The position numbers and the translations under genes are program-made. Source: Paenilisteria portnoyi (lineage in GTDB: Bacteria; Bacillota; Bacilli; Lactobacillales; Listeriaceae). Taken from it: a stretch of DNA of 64,000 nt. The stretch spans positions 84,840-148,839 of the forward strand of contig NZ_JAASTT010000006.1 of the NCBI RefSeq assembly GCF_014322795.1, read 5' to 3'. Under the pieces are notes generated by a model, which was given only the letters and a program-made list of their open reading frames with translations, did no database searches and had not been told where the DNA came from. Shown here in pieces: positions 7,278 to 16,595 of this stretch. The first letter of the stretch is position 1; every line of letters starts with the position of its first letter.

Positions 7278-9050
7278 TTATTTTCGAAGCGTTACGGTAA
7301 AAGTTGTACCTGAACCTTCGATGCTTTCCACTTGAATCTGACCACCACAACTTTCCACGATATGTTTTACGATAGAAAGTCCGAGTCCTGTTCCCCCAGA
7401 ATGTCGGCTACGTGCTCGGTCAACCCGATAAAAACGTTCAAAAATACGATCAATGTCCTTGACTGGTATGCCGATTCCATTGTCCGTCACCGTGATAGCA
7501 ATCGTATCATTCGCCTTGTTTTCCGTCACGCCGACTGATACTTTTCCATCTTGTGGCGTGTACACAATCGCGTTTGAAATGAGGTTAATCAATATCTGCT
7601 GCAATCGATCACGTTCTGCTTGAATAATAACTGGTGAAGCCAAATTCGGCGGCACAAGCTGAATCCCTTTTTCGAGTGCCATCGAGCGAACCGTATCCAT
7701 CGTCGTAATCACCACGTCTTCCACATCCACCTGCTCCAAATTCATCGACACATGTTTCTGCTCAATTCGCGATAATTCCAAAATATCCATGATTAATCGG
7801 TGTAAACGATCGCTCTCCTCTTTTATTATGGTGAGGAATTTCTTGAGTAGCGCTTCATCATACATCGCACCATCAAGTAGCGTTTCTGCAAAACCTTTCA
7901 GCGCGGTTACCGGTGTTTTCAGTTCATGCGACACATTTGCGACAAACTCCGAGCGCACATTTTCCAAACGTCTAATTTCCGTAATGTCATGTAGCAGCAA
8001 AATCACGCCCGTTATATTACCCGTTTTTGATAAAATTGGTGAAACGTTAGCGTCTAAAATTAGCTCCCTTGGGAAATAAATCGTAATCTCCTCTTGTTGG
8101 AAGACTTTCTGCTCTAAGCATTGATCGACAAGTTGCGTCAAAGCAAAACTTTTCAGAACTTCATAATATGCTTTTCCAGTGAGATCTTTTTCGCCGATAA
8201 TCTGCTCCATCATTGGATTTGTCATCACAATCAGCTTTCGTTGATCAATCAGCATCACGCCACTCACCAAGTTCTGCACGATGCCGCTTAGTCGTTGCTG
8301 ATTAAGCTCGATTTCCTGCATCTGCTTCTCTAAACTTTGCGCCAATTGATTCACACTTAGCGATAAATCCTGCAACTCGCCGCTCGTTTTTCCAGTAATT
8401 CTGCTGTAATAACGATTGTTCGCCAAGTCCATCGACACGTCGATAATCTCGTTAACTGGTCGCGTAATCCGCCGTGCAATCACTGCACTTATGAAGCCAA
8501 TAACCACCAGTGCCAACCCAAATATCAAGGTGAGGTTGAGCCATAATTGATGGACTGCTTTTTCGACTGATTCTAATGAAATTGAAATCCGGAGCACTCC
8601 GTCCGTTACACCATTATGCGTAATTGGAACTGCTACATATAGCATACTGTAGCCAAGCGTAGAACTTTTTCGCGTGGCTATTCCAACCTCTTTTCCTTGC
8701 TTAAGAACTTCCTGCACCTCGGGACGATCCATATGGCTTCCCAAACTGTGCGGGTCTTCCTTCGTATCAGCAACCACATGCCCCGCCCGATCAATGACCG
8801 TAATTCGTGCGTCAATTTTATCCTCCAGCGGCTTTAAGTCCGACTGAATTTTATCCGCATCCTGATCTAGATCAACATCTTCCAGCTTCGTCGTTGTCAA
8901 TAATATTTTCGCGTCATCCTGCAACTGACTTTCTTTCATATGCAAGTAGACGCTCTTCATCAGTTCCCCCGAAAAGAAACCTACAATGACCATGACAATA
9001 AAAAATAAGATAAAAAAAGATAGTCCTATTTTCAGCCATAATTTTTTCAT
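7278..9050 (-). CDS. phoR: PhoR, phosphate-responsive sensor histidine kinase
   Basis: 590 residues: TM1 about 7-28, extracytoplasmic sensor about 30-165, TM2 about 172-191, HAMP about 192-240, PAS about 250-355, HisKA with phospho-acceptor H375 (SHELKTP), and HATPase with N493, DNGIGIP (523-529) and GGTGLGL (552-558). It phosphorylates PhoP under phosphate limitation. Its ATG overlaps the phoP stop by 4 bases, so the pair is translationally coupled. All catalytic motifs are intact. Confidence 0.95.
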   Translation of the reverse strand: MKKLWLKIGLSFFILFFIVMVIVGFFSGELMKSVYLHMKESQLQDDAKILLTTTKLEDVDLDQDADKIQSDLKPLEDKIDARITVIDRAGHVVADTKEDPHSLGSHMDRPEVQEVLKQGKEVGIATRKSSTLGYSMLYVAVPITHNGVTDGVLRISISLESVEKAVHQLWLNLTLIFGLALVVIGFISAVIARRITRPVNEIIDVSMDLANNRYYSRITGKTSGELQDLSLSVNQLAQSLEKQMQEIELNQQRLSGIVQNLVSGVMLIDQRKLIVMTNPMMEQIIGEKDLTGKAYYEVLKSFALTQLVDQCLEQKVFQQEEITIYFPRELILDANVSPILSKTGNITGVILLLHDITEIRRLENVRSEFVANVSHELKTPVTALKGFAETLLDGAMYDEALLKKFLTIIKEESDRLHRLIMDILELSRIEQKHVSMNLEQVDVEDVVITTMDTVRSMALEKGIQLVPPNLASPVIIQAERDRLQQILINLISNAIVYTPQDGKVSVGVTENKANDTIAITVTDNGIGIPVKDIDRIFERFYRVDRARSRHSGGTGLGLSIVKHIVESCGGQIQVESIEGSGTTFTVTLRK

Positions 9051-9760
9051 GATTTCACGTTCTCCATCTTATAGCCAAAACCGCGAATCGTCTTAATGTA
9101 CTGCGGTTGCTTCGTATCCGCCTCGATTTTATCCCGCAAATGACTCACATGCACATCCACAATCCGCGTCTCACCAATATAATCATAGTTCCAAACCGCG
9201 TCCAGCAACTGGTCTCGCGAAAAAACTTTGCCCCTGTGGTTCGCCAAATATACCAACAACTCGAATTCCTTCGGCGTCAGATCCAGCAATTCATCCTGCA
9301 AATACACCTCATAACTCTCCGTCAGAATCTTCAACTCACCAACATGCAAAGCCTTCTCTTTCTGCGTTTCTTCTGGTTCCACGTCCGCCGCTTTCCCAGC
9401 ACTCCGTCGCAAAATCGCCTTGATTCGCGCCACAACCTCACGCGGGCTAAACGGTTTCGTCAAATAGTCATCTGCACCAAGCTCCAGACCAATAATTTTG
9501 TCCAATTCGTCATCTTTTGCCGTCAACATCAAAATCGGCGTCTCCACCTTATCTTGGCGCAACTGCTTACATACTTCAATCCCGTCCATCTCAGGCAACA
9601 TCAAATCGAGCACAATCAAATCCGGTTTTTCCGCCAAAGCAAGCTCGTACCCTGTTCTACCATCCTCCGCTGTCACTACATCAAAGCCAGCCTTTTCAAT
9701 GTTAAATTGCAGTAAAGTTACAATAGAAGACTCATCATCTACTACTAAAATCTTGGTCAA
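9047..9760 (-). CDS. phoP: PhoP, phosphate-regulon response regulator
   Basis: A 237-residue OmpR-type regulator: receiver with acidic pocket D8/D9 and phospho-acceptor D52 (IVLDLMLP), and a C-terminal winged helix (TPKEFELLVYLANHRGKVFSRDQLL). The frame has an ATG at 9781 without an RBS; TTG at 9760 is preceded by GGGGAGG at 8 bases and gives the standard MTKILVVDDE N-terminus, so TTG is preferred. It activates pst genes, probably via the repeats before pstS. Confidence 0.95.
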   Translation of the reverse strand: MTKILVVDDESSIVTLLQFNIEKAGFDVVTAEDGRTGYELALAEKPDLIVLDLMLPEMDGIEVCKQLRQDKVETPILMLTAKDDELDKIIGLELGADDYLTKPFSPREVVARIKAILRRSAGKAADVEPEETQKEKALHVGELKILTESYEVYLQDELLDLTPKEFELLVYLANHRGKVFSRDQLLDAVWNYDYIGETRIVDVHVSHLRDKIEADTKQPQYIKTIRGFGYKMENVKS

Positions 9761-10061
9761 TGCTCTTTCCTCCCCATTCATAACGCGCGGCCTTTACATT
9801 TTCGCCACAACCTTGTTATGTATTCTTCCACTAAAATATAGCACGAATTTCCCTTTTCCGGGTAGAAAACCATCACTCTTAACACAATCTTAAAAATCAG
9901 GGGCACGAGAACTACTCATCTCCGTCGTTAAAAGTTCCGTTCCGATGCTCGTGTACAGTCGTACATTCCGCGTCGGTACTCGCTTTTTCCTAGAACCTGG
10001 GCAGTTCTCGCAGCCCTGAGTCGCGGTTTTTGGCTACTCGTCATCACAGTTCATCACGTCT
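9761..10061. other. minJ-phoP intergenic region (301 bp)
   Basis: Contains palindromic repeat copy 2 (9897-10022) immediately after minJ, then an AT-rich stretch with a -10-like TATATT (minus strand, about 9834-9839) that may serve phoPR. No further gene seen. Confidence 0.6.
9897..10022 (-). repeat. Dispersed palindromic repeat, copy 2
   Basis: Outer arms 9897-9915 and 10001-10019 are a 19-bp inverted repeat with few mismatches (shared TCAGGG and CGAGAACT blocks). The inner CCGA/TCGG and TGTAC/GTACA pairs surround AGTC (9957-9960). Read on the minus strand it matches copy 3 over TTCTAGG.AAA.GC....ACCG..GCGGAATGTAC....GTACA.GAGCA. It lies directly downstream of the minJ stop and may also act as its transcript end. 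Confidence 0.85.
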
Positions 10062-11240
10062 TTATTTGGATTCTACCATGAATAGGCCTAATTCGAAGGA
10101 GTCTTCTTCATGGATAGCAGTTTGGACGATTCGTGGTTCGCCGTTGTTGTCGCGTACTTTTAGTTTACAGTAGGCTCGGTTTTCGTTTAGCGCCTCATAC
10201 AAATCTTCGCGGTCCATCACTGGTATGCCATTTACCTCCATTATTACTTCTCCTGCTAAAATTTCCATTCGGCTAGCTGGCGTATTTTTTCGGGCGCCTA
10301 AGACTATAATACCGTCCGTTTGTGGTGTAAACTTAAACGCGGCATCCCGTTCCTCGTTACGATGGCGGTAGGAAATCCAGAAACGGCCCGCGATTGCCAC
10401 GATAAATGCGAGCAAACTCAGAATTGGTATCACAATACTCACAACGCCAAGTAGCGCAATCAAAATTGATAAACTTGTCACTCGAACCGCAATTTTATGC
10501 GTGGCTTGTGCCGGTAGCTGGGACTGCACTTGTTGCTGGAACCCGATCACAATTGGCAATACCATAATGGAAAACGTCTGGTTCCCAATTTGAAAAATCG
10601 GCCACCAATCAAACAACGCTGCAAAACCGTGTCCTGGAATAAAACAAACGAGTGGTAACAACCATAAACGGCGTAACTGAAATGCGCCAATCCATTTTCC
10701 ACGGCCACTTTTTCGAAGCATTGGTGAAGCTTGATTTGCCCCTGAGAATTGAATCAAGAATGCCTCTACCGCAAGTAATAATGCCAATACAAACACGATG
10801 ACAATCATGAAATTATCAATATACAAATCACGAATCGGCAACATCCAATCCTCAAACGGCGCCAACTGCCAATCAAAATAATAGGCCGCATAATAAACAA
10901 GACTAGCAATGCCAATCGTATAGGCAGTCGAAGCCATCCGAAATAGCCCAACTAATAGCAACACAATGAGGACAACATTGAATATCACTATCCATCCAAT
11001 CGTCAACGTAAAGCCTACAAACACCATGATAATCGAGAGTGCCACACCAAAAACTATCCCTAATCCGAAGAATCCTTTTAGTTCCTGCCAAGGTGAATGT
11101 ATCCGCACATGAAAAGATTTCCGTTCCCATTTTATCCGATTAAACCCAGCAATAATCGCTATCAATATCGACACATATAATGCCGGTTGCACCAAAATAC
11201 TGCCAAGTCCTTTTACAACTTCTACTATTATTGTCTCCAT
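10062..11240 (-). CDS. minJ: Polytopic PDZ-domain membrane protein, MinJ-like
   Basis: 392 residues with about seven or eight predicted membrane helices (residues about 10-310) and a C-terminal cytoplasmic PDZ domain (about 315-390; ILAGEVIMEVNGIPVMDREDLYEAL). Length and topology match Bacillus subtilis MinJ (YvjD), which bridges DivIVA and MinD to restrict division to midcell, and MinJ also lies in the ftsEX neighbourhood there. The start is ATG 11240, just behind AGGTGG; the GTG nine bases upstream lies inside that RBS. The name rests on architecture and context. Confidence 0.7.
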   Translation of the reverse strand: METIIVEVVKGLGSILVQPALYVSILIAIIAGFNRIKWERKSFHVRIHSPWQELKGFFGLGIVFGVALSIIMVFVGFTLTIGWIVIFNVVLIVLLLVGLFRMASTAYTIGIASLVYYAAYYFDWQLAPFEDWMLPIRDLYIDNFMIVIVFVLALLLAVEAFLIQFSGANQASPMLRKSGRGKWIGAFQLRRLWLLPLVCFIPGHGFAALFDWWPIFQIGNQTFSIMVLPIVIGFQQQVQSQLPAQATHKIAVRVTSLSILIALLGVVSIVIPILSLLAFIVAIAGRFWISYRHRNEERDAAFKFTPQTDGIIVLGARKNTPASRMEILAGEVIMEVNGIPVMDREDLYEALNENRAYCKLKVRDNNGEPRIVQTAIHEEDSFELGLFMVESK

Positions 11241-11252
11241 CTTATCCACCTC

Positions 11253-12704
11253 TTATAGTATCGGAGAAAGTAGCCGCGACACCGCCTCTTTCACTTTTAT
11301 CCAAAACGATCGCTCTGCATACAGCTCTTCCGTCAACTGATATGATTTTAAAATATCTTGCAGAAAAATATCTTCCAACTTTTGCGCAATCTTCTTCTCA
11401 TACATAAACGCATTCACTTCAAAATTTAGTCTAAAACTGCGAAAATCCATATTAGCCGTTCCAACTGAGGCAATTTCCCCGTCTACAACGAGCGTTTTTG
11501 CATGAATAAAGCCATTATCATAAATATAAACTTTGGCACCACTCTCAATCAATTCCCCACAATAACTCGTCGTGGCGCGGTAAACAAAGGCATGATCCGG
11601 CTTATTTGGAATCATCAAACGCACATCCACACCCGCCAGCGACGCAATTTTAAGCGCCTCTAGCAAACTCACATCAGGAATAATGTACGGAGACTGCAAA
11701 TAAATCGATTTCTTCGCCGAATTTATCATTTTGATATAACCATTCTTGATTTGTTGCCATTCCGTATCAGGACCACTCGACACAATCTGCATACTCGTCT
11801 GCCCTTTACCATGAAAACTTGGAAAATAGCGCTTTTGGTAATCCAACTTCTGACTCGCGGATGATGCAGAGTTCCAGTCCATAATATAGCGCGTCTGCAT
11901 CGCAAAAACAGCTTTTCCACGAACACGCAGATGCGTATCACGCCAATATCCAAAACTAGCATCAAGCCCTAAATACTCATCGCCAACGTTGAATCCCCCA
12001 ATATAGCCAATTTCTCCATCGATAATCGCCAGTTTACGATGATTTCGATAGTTCAGTCGGAAATTTATCAACGGTAATTTCGAAGGGAAAAACGGCCATA
12101 CTTTGACACCATTCTGCTTCAGTTTAGTCCAAAAAGCTTTTTTCGTCGTCCGGCATCCCATCGCATCATAAATCACACGGACGTCAAGCCCTTCCTCCGC
12201 CTTTTTAATCAACGCTTTCTGCAAACGATTCCCCAGCATATCCGAATGAATAATGTAATAAATCAAATGAATATGATCCGTCGCCATCTCGATATCTCGC
12301 ATCAACGCATCAAACTTCTCATGCCCATCTGTGAAAATCGTCACTTCATTATCCTGCGTCAAAATCGCGCCATCGTTCACCAATAATAAATATATTAAAT
12401 CCCGATGTTTCGCTACATTTCGATCGCTAAAAGGAAATTCTTGCTGCCTAATCATGCTAATCTGATTATCCGTTGACTCTCGCAATCCAATTTTCTCCTG
12501 TCCCTTCCAGTCAAAAATTTTGCGATGTGAGAGCTTTCGGCCGAATATTAAATATATAATAAATCCAAGAACAGGTATGAAAGTCAGGACAAGTAACCAA
12601 GCCCATGTTGCCGATGTGTCGCGTCTTTCTAAAAACACCATCACAGCTGCAAAAAATAGATTGATTACTAGCAAAACAATCAGTATTCCCGCGATAATCC
12701 CCAT
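11253..12704 (-). CDS. cls: Cardiolipin synthase
   Basis: A 483-residue phospholipase-D superfamily enzyme joining two phosphatidylglycerols to cardiolipin at the membrane. Two N-terminal helices (about 3-25 and 33-53) precede two HxKxxxxD catalytic motifs: HRKLAIIDGEIGYIGG (about 220-235) and HAKTLVVDGEIASVGTAN (about 400-417). Length is standard for ClsA-type enzymes. It is upstream of minJ with a 12-bp gap, so the two are probably co-transcribed; cardiolipin and Min proteins are both polar, but a functional link is speculative. Confidence 0.93.
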   Translation of the reverse strand: MGIIAGILIVLLVINLFFAAVMVFLERRDTSATWAWLLVLTFIPVLGFIIYLIFGRKLSHRKIFDWKGQEKIGLRESTDNQISMIRQQEFPFSDRNVAKHRDLIYLLLVNDGAILTQDNEVTIFTDGHEKFDALMRDIEMATDHIHLIYYIIHSDMLGNRLQKALIKKAEEGLDVRVIYDAMGCRTTKKAFWTKLKQNGVKVWPFFPSKLPLINFRLNYRNHRKLAIIDGEIGYIGGFNVGDEYLGLDASFGYWRDTHLRVRGKAVFAMQTRYIMDWNSASSASQKLDYQKRYFPSFHGKGQTSMQIVSSGPDTEWQQIKNGYIKMINSAKKSIYLQSPYIIPDVSLLEALKIASLAGVDVRLMIPNKPDHAFVYRATTSYCGELIESGAKVYIYDNGFIHAKTLVVDGEIASVGTANMDFRSFRLNFEVNAFMYEKKIAQKLEDIFLQDILKSYQLTEELYAERSFWIKVKEAVSRLLSPIL

Positions 12705-12778
12705 AATGTACCTCCCAATAATAATGCTACCTTTTTATCATATCATAAATTCAGAGTTAAGTATTGCCTTAGTATCAT

Positions 12779-12814
12779 ACAAAAACTCGGCTACCAATAG
12801 CGGTTAGCCGAGTT
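12779..12814. terminator. Terminator between the M23 hydrolase gene and cls
   Basis: Stem AACTCGGCTACC (12784-12795) / GGTTAGCCGAGTT (12802-12814); on the minus strand it is followed by TTTTT. It ends the M23-peptidase transcript. Confidence 0.85.
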
Positions 12815-12819
12815 TGATA

Positions 12820-14187
12820 TTAGATATAAGGAGTTGGATCTATAGGAACACCATTTTTATGAATCTCAAAGTGAAGATGTTGCCCCGTTGATTGACCAGT
12901 CGAGCCCATCATGCCGATGCCTTGCCCTTGAGAAACGCTTTGTCCTGCAACGACTTGCAAGCTTCCCGCTCTCATATGACCGTACAATGTTTGATAGCCA
13001 TTACCATGATCCACTTCAACAACATACCCGTAGCCGCCATAACCGCTACCAGGAGCACCGAATCCAGAGAAAACAACCGTTCCGCCAGCAGCTGCATAAA
13101 TCGGTACACTACCGCCCGCAGCAATATCTTGCCCTTTATGGGATTCATGTTGGCCAGTTACTGGATTTGTTCTATCGCTAAATCCAGATGTTAAGATTCC
13201 TGCTGCTGGTTTAATGAACATGCCAGTTTGAGAACCAGCACTAATTGATGGAATGGAAACTGGTGGCGCTTCTTCTTGTGTTGTAGCAGCCGCTGTTTCT
13301 GTCCTCGTAACAACTTTCGATCTAGCTTGTGCAGCTGCTTCTCTGGCTTCTCTTGCTGCCCGTTCTTCACTTGCTTTACGCGCTGCAGCCAATTGTTGCT
13401 GTGCTTGGCGATTTTTCTCTGCTTGAATATTCCCAGCAATTGCTTGTTCATTCGCTGCTAATTCACCTTGTTGAGCCAACAAATCATTCTTTTGTTGCTG
13501 TGTTAGATCTTTTTCAGCAGCAATGGCTAAGATCAGTTCATCTTTTTGACTTTTTTGGCTCTCTAAGTTGTTTTTAGAAAGCGCGATTTCAGTGGATAGC
13601 TTCTTCAAACCCGCCAATTTCTTCTCTGTTTGCTTTTGCTTTCCATTTAGCGCGTCCTCATCCTTTTTCTGATCATTCATAATATCTTTATCCGCGTTGA
13701 CAAGCGTCGATACCATCGTTGCGCGATCAATAAAATCGCTGAAATTATCAGATGCTAAAATAACATTCATATACTCTTGACCGTTTCCATTCACTTGAAT
13801 AGCACGTGCACGATCTTTCAATAAATTAAGGCGATCATCAATGCTTTTTTGTAGCACGATGATTTCATTTTTCAGCTTACTTACTTCCGCATTCGTTACA
13901 GCTACTTCTTGCTGCTGCTTTTGCAATTTTTTATTCGTTTCCGTAATGCTTTTCACTAAGCTCTCTAGTTCAGCAGCTGTTGTTTGTTGCTTTCTTTCAA
14001 GAATCGATACTTCATGATTCTTCTCGTCAATATGATTATCTACCGCAGATCGCTGTTGCTGGATTGCTTGTTGTTGTTTCTGGAGTTCATTTAAATCAGC
14101 AGCCTTGACATTGGTCGGCACTGTACTAAAAAGACCAACTGCTACAGTTATTGCAAGACTGTTTACGAGTAATTTCTTATATGCCAT
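12820..14187 (-). CDS. Secreted coiled-coil M23 (LytM) peptidoglycan hydrolase, PcsB-like
   Basis: 455 residues: signal peptide (about 1-29, cleavage near VKAAD), long coiled coil (about 30-290, Gln/Lys-rich), Ala/Arg-rich linker, then an M23 endopeptidase domain (about 330-455) with the zinc ligands H and D in SHKGQDIA and HLHFEIH, so it looks catalytically competent. Proteins of this build are activated by FtsEX through their coiled coil; ftsEX lies three genes upstream. It follows spl but a terminator separates them. The family (lmo2504-like in Listeria) is recalled, not searched. Confidence 0.88.
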   Translation of the reverse strand: MAYKKLLVNSLAITVAVGLFSTVPTNVKAADLNELQKQQQAIQQQRSAVDNHIDEKNHEVSILERKQQTTAAELESLVKSITETNKKLQKQQQEVAVTNAEVSKLKNEIIVLQKSIDDRLNLLKDRARAIQVNGNGQEYMNVILASDNFSDFIDRATMVSTLVNADKDIMNDQKKDEDALNGKQKQTEKKLAGLKKLSTEIALSKNNLESQKSQKDELILAIAAEKDLTQQQKNDLLAQQGELAANEQAIAGNIQAEKNRQAQQQLAAARKASEERAAREAREAAAQARSKVVTRTETAAATTQEEAPPVSIPSISAGSQTGMFIKPAAGILTSGFSDRTNPVTGQHESHKGQDIAAGGSVPIYAAAGGTVVFSGFGAPGSGYGGYGYVVEVDHGNGYQTLYGHMRAGSLQVVAGQSVSQGQGIGMMGSTGQSTGQHLHFEIHKNGVPIDPTPYI

Positions 14188-14246
14188 CTATTGTTTCCTC
14201 CTAGATCAGATTCATATATTACTATTTTTTCCATTTGTTGAGGTAG

Positions 14247-14287
14247 AAAAAAAGTACCCTCGTAAATAATCATACAAAGGTACTTTT
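14247..14287 (-). terminator. Terminator after spl
   Basis: Arms GGTACTTTT (14279-14287) and AAAGTACC (14251-14258) with a roughly 20-base loop, followed on the minus strand by a T run. It separates spl from the M23 hydrolase gene. Confidence 0.75.
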
Positions 14288-14319
14288 CTATTTTCAAAAA
14301 CACTTGTTATATTTTAGAA

Positions 14320-15612
14320 TTAAAAGTTAGCTACGCGACCAAAACCTACAAGAGATTGAGCCCAGAAACTGCTTGAAAGGCTATCAATTTTAACGCCGTC
14401 ATTTTGCGCGTTAATCATTTTGCCTCCACCAATGTAGATACCCACGTGAGCAATCCCACTACCATAGCTGAAGAATACTAAATCGCCTGGTTTTGCTTGG
14501 CTTGAACTAATTTTAGTCGATGCTGCATATTGAGCACCTGACGTTCTTGGAAGGGAGATTCCAGCTGAACGGAATGCATAAGAAGTGAATCCAGAACAGT
14601 CAAATGAACCTGGTCCAGTTGCTCCTAGTGAATATGGTTTACCTAGTTGCGCGTAAGCTGCTGAAATCATTGCATCATAACCAGAACCTGTTGGTGCTGC
14701 AATATTATTATTTGTTGAGCTAGAAGTATTTGATGATGATGATTTTTTCGCCGTAGTGCTTTCAGATTTAGAACTGCTATCATTAGACGCATCATTAGAA
14801 GAAGATGCTACAGATGAAGATTCATTTGAAGAACTTGAACTTGCATCTGATGATGATTCAGCTTTCTTTTCTGTAGTAGCTGCAACTGGTTGAACAGTTG
14901 TTGCTTCTTTCGCTGCTGCTGCACGAGCTGCTGCTGCTGCTGCTTCTCTGTCACGTTGCGCGATTAAAGTAGATTTTTCTTGTTGTGTAGTTGCTTGTTG
15001 TGCTGCCAATTGTGCTACAACAGCTTCTTTCTCAGCTTTTTGGGCTTCGATTTTATTTTGTTGTTCTTCATAACTTGCAATTGCTTTTTGTTGTTTTTCT
15101 TGTTCTTTTTTAACAGATGCAGATTTTGATTTCAAAGCATCTTCGTCTTTTTGTTGCTCATCAAGAATAGCTTTATCAGAATCAACAATTGTGTTTACTG
15201 CAGATACACGATCCACTAAATCGCCAAAGTTGTCTGCACTTAGAACAACGTCAAGATAAACGTTTGAGTTTGAGTTTACTTGCATAGAACGAGCACGCTC
15301 TTTAAGCACTGCTTCACGTTCTTTAATGCGTGAGTTAATAGCTGCAATATCAGCATTTAATTTCTTTAAATCTTCTGCTGATTTGTTGAAGCTCGCTTGT
15401 AGTTCTTTCGATTTCGCTTGCGCTGATTCTAATTTCGTTACTAAAGATGATAGATCAGCTTGTAAATCAGCTTTCTTAGATTTAAGGTCGTTTAGTTTTG
15501 CGTCCTTCTGTTGGATATCTGTGTTAACGTCCGCAAATACATTTGTTGTAAAAACCGGTGATAAACTGATTACAGCTGCCATTGACGCAGCGATTAAAGT
15601 ATTTTTTTTCAA
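14320..15612 (-). CDS. spl: Secreted NlpC/P60 peptidoglycan hydrolase (P45/Spl, CwlO-like)
   Basis: 430 residues: signal peptide (about 1-27, cleaved after VFA), coiled coil (about 30-240), a low-complexity Ser/Asn linker (about 245-310), and a C-terminal NlpC/P60 domain with catalytic Cys in [11 protein letters not shown] and His in [10 protein letters not shown]. It should cleave gamma-D-Glu-diaminopimelate bonds. Domain order matches Listeria P45 and Bacillus CwlO, which depends on FtsEX. Gene order ftsE-ftsX-spl supports that partnership. Confidence 0.92.
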   Translation of the reverse strand: MKKNTLIAASMAAVISLSPVFTTNVFADVNTDIQQKDAKLNDLKSKKADLQADLSSLVTKLESAQAKSKELQASFNKSAEDLKKLNADIAAINSRIKEREAVLKERARSMQVNSNSNVYLDVVLSADNFGDLVDRVSAVNTIVDSDKAILDEQQKDEDALKSKSASVKKEQEKQQKAIASYEEQQNKIEAQKAEKEAVVAQLAAQQATTQQEKSTLIAQRDREAAAAAARAAAAKEATTVQPVAATTEKKAESSSDASSSSSNESSSVASSSNDASNDSSSKSESTTAKKSSSSNTSSSTNNNIAAPTGSGYDAMISAAYAQLGKPYSLGATGPGSFDCSGFTSYAFRSAGISLPRTSGAQYAASTKISSSQAKPGDLVFFSYGSGIAHVGIYIGGGKMINAQNDGVKIDSLSSSFWAQSLVGFGRVANF

Positions 15613-15707
15613 AGATTTTACCTCCTAAAAAGCTCCCTAGGCTTTTCTTTCATAGAATTTTTTTTATTTTTTAGAATGCGTTCATTCCTCTGATACGCAT
15701 TTAATTG

Positions 15708-16595
15708 TTAAACTTTCAAGAATCTACGGATGGATATTGCGCTTCCCCATATACCAATCAATACTCCAATAGCAATGATTAGCCCTGATATTTCATACAT
15801 GAATGGGCTTGGTGCTAATAAGGAAAGGTTAGTGCCTTCTCCAAGTCTTGGGTTGATAAGATTGTAAGTGTTAATGTAACCTACAAATGTTAGTATCACT
15901 GGCACAATAGATCCTAACAGACCTAGCCAAGCGCCTTCTAACACGAACGGCCACCGGATAAACCAGTTTGTCGCCCCTACCAACTTCATAATCTCAATCT
16001 CGGTTCGACGCGAGTAAATCGCAATCTTAATCGTATTGGAGATTAGGAACATGGCTGTTAATAAAAGACCAGCACTTAATATGATACCAGCATATCGTCC
16101 CCATTTCAAGACATTAAACAATTTATCTACTGTTTTTTCACCATAGTTCACTTTTGCGACATATTTCATTTCCTGAATCTCGGATGCAACTTTGGCCGTT
16201 TCACTCGGCTCCTTCGCTTGAACAATGAACACATCGTAAAGTGGATTATCTTGTTGGAACAACTCGAAATCCTTACCATATGTAGAGACTAACTTCTCCA
16301 TTTGCTCATCTTTGGAAGAAAATGTGACACTATCGACGCCGCTAAGCTCTTCGATATTGGCTTTTAATTCATCCTGTTGATCTTTTGTCGCAGTAAGTTG
16401 GATATGCACGTTAATTTCAACGTCATTCTCCACATCATCTGCTAACTTGTTCATGTTCATCATAATTGCGAAGAACACACTGACTAAAATCAAAGTTACT
16501 GTTACCGCACTAGCTGCAGCGAATGTCATCCAACCGTTACGATAGAGACTCTTAAAGCTCTCTTTAAAATGTCTACCTACTGTTCTAAATTTCAT
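15708..16595 (-). CDS. ftsX: FtsX, cell-division ABC-type membrane protein
   Basis: 295 residues with four predicted helices (about 22-45, 170-193, 220-243, 265-288) and a large extracellular loop (about 50-165) that in this family contacts the coiled coil of peptidoglycan hydrolases. The frame is open to 16643, but AAGGAG lies 9 bases before ATG 16595; an ATG six bases earlier is too close to it. This leaves an 11-bp overlap with ftsE. Likely a mechanotransmitter activating Spl and/or the M23 hydrolase. Confidence 0.93.
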   Translation of the reverse strand: MKFRTVGRHFKESFKSLYRNGWMTFAAASAVTVTLILVSVFFAIMMNMNKLADDVENDVEINVHIQLTATKDQQDELKANIEELSGVDSVTFSSKDEQMEKLVSTYGKDFELFQQDNPLYDVFIVQAKEPSETAKVASEIQEMKYVAKVNYGEKTVDKLFNVLKWGRYAGIILSAGLLLTAMFLISNTIKIAIYSRRTEIEIMKLVGATNWFIRWPFVLEGAWLGLLGSIVPVILTFVGYINTYNLINPRLGEGTNLSLLAPSPFMYEISGLIIAIGVLIGIWGSAISIRRFLKV

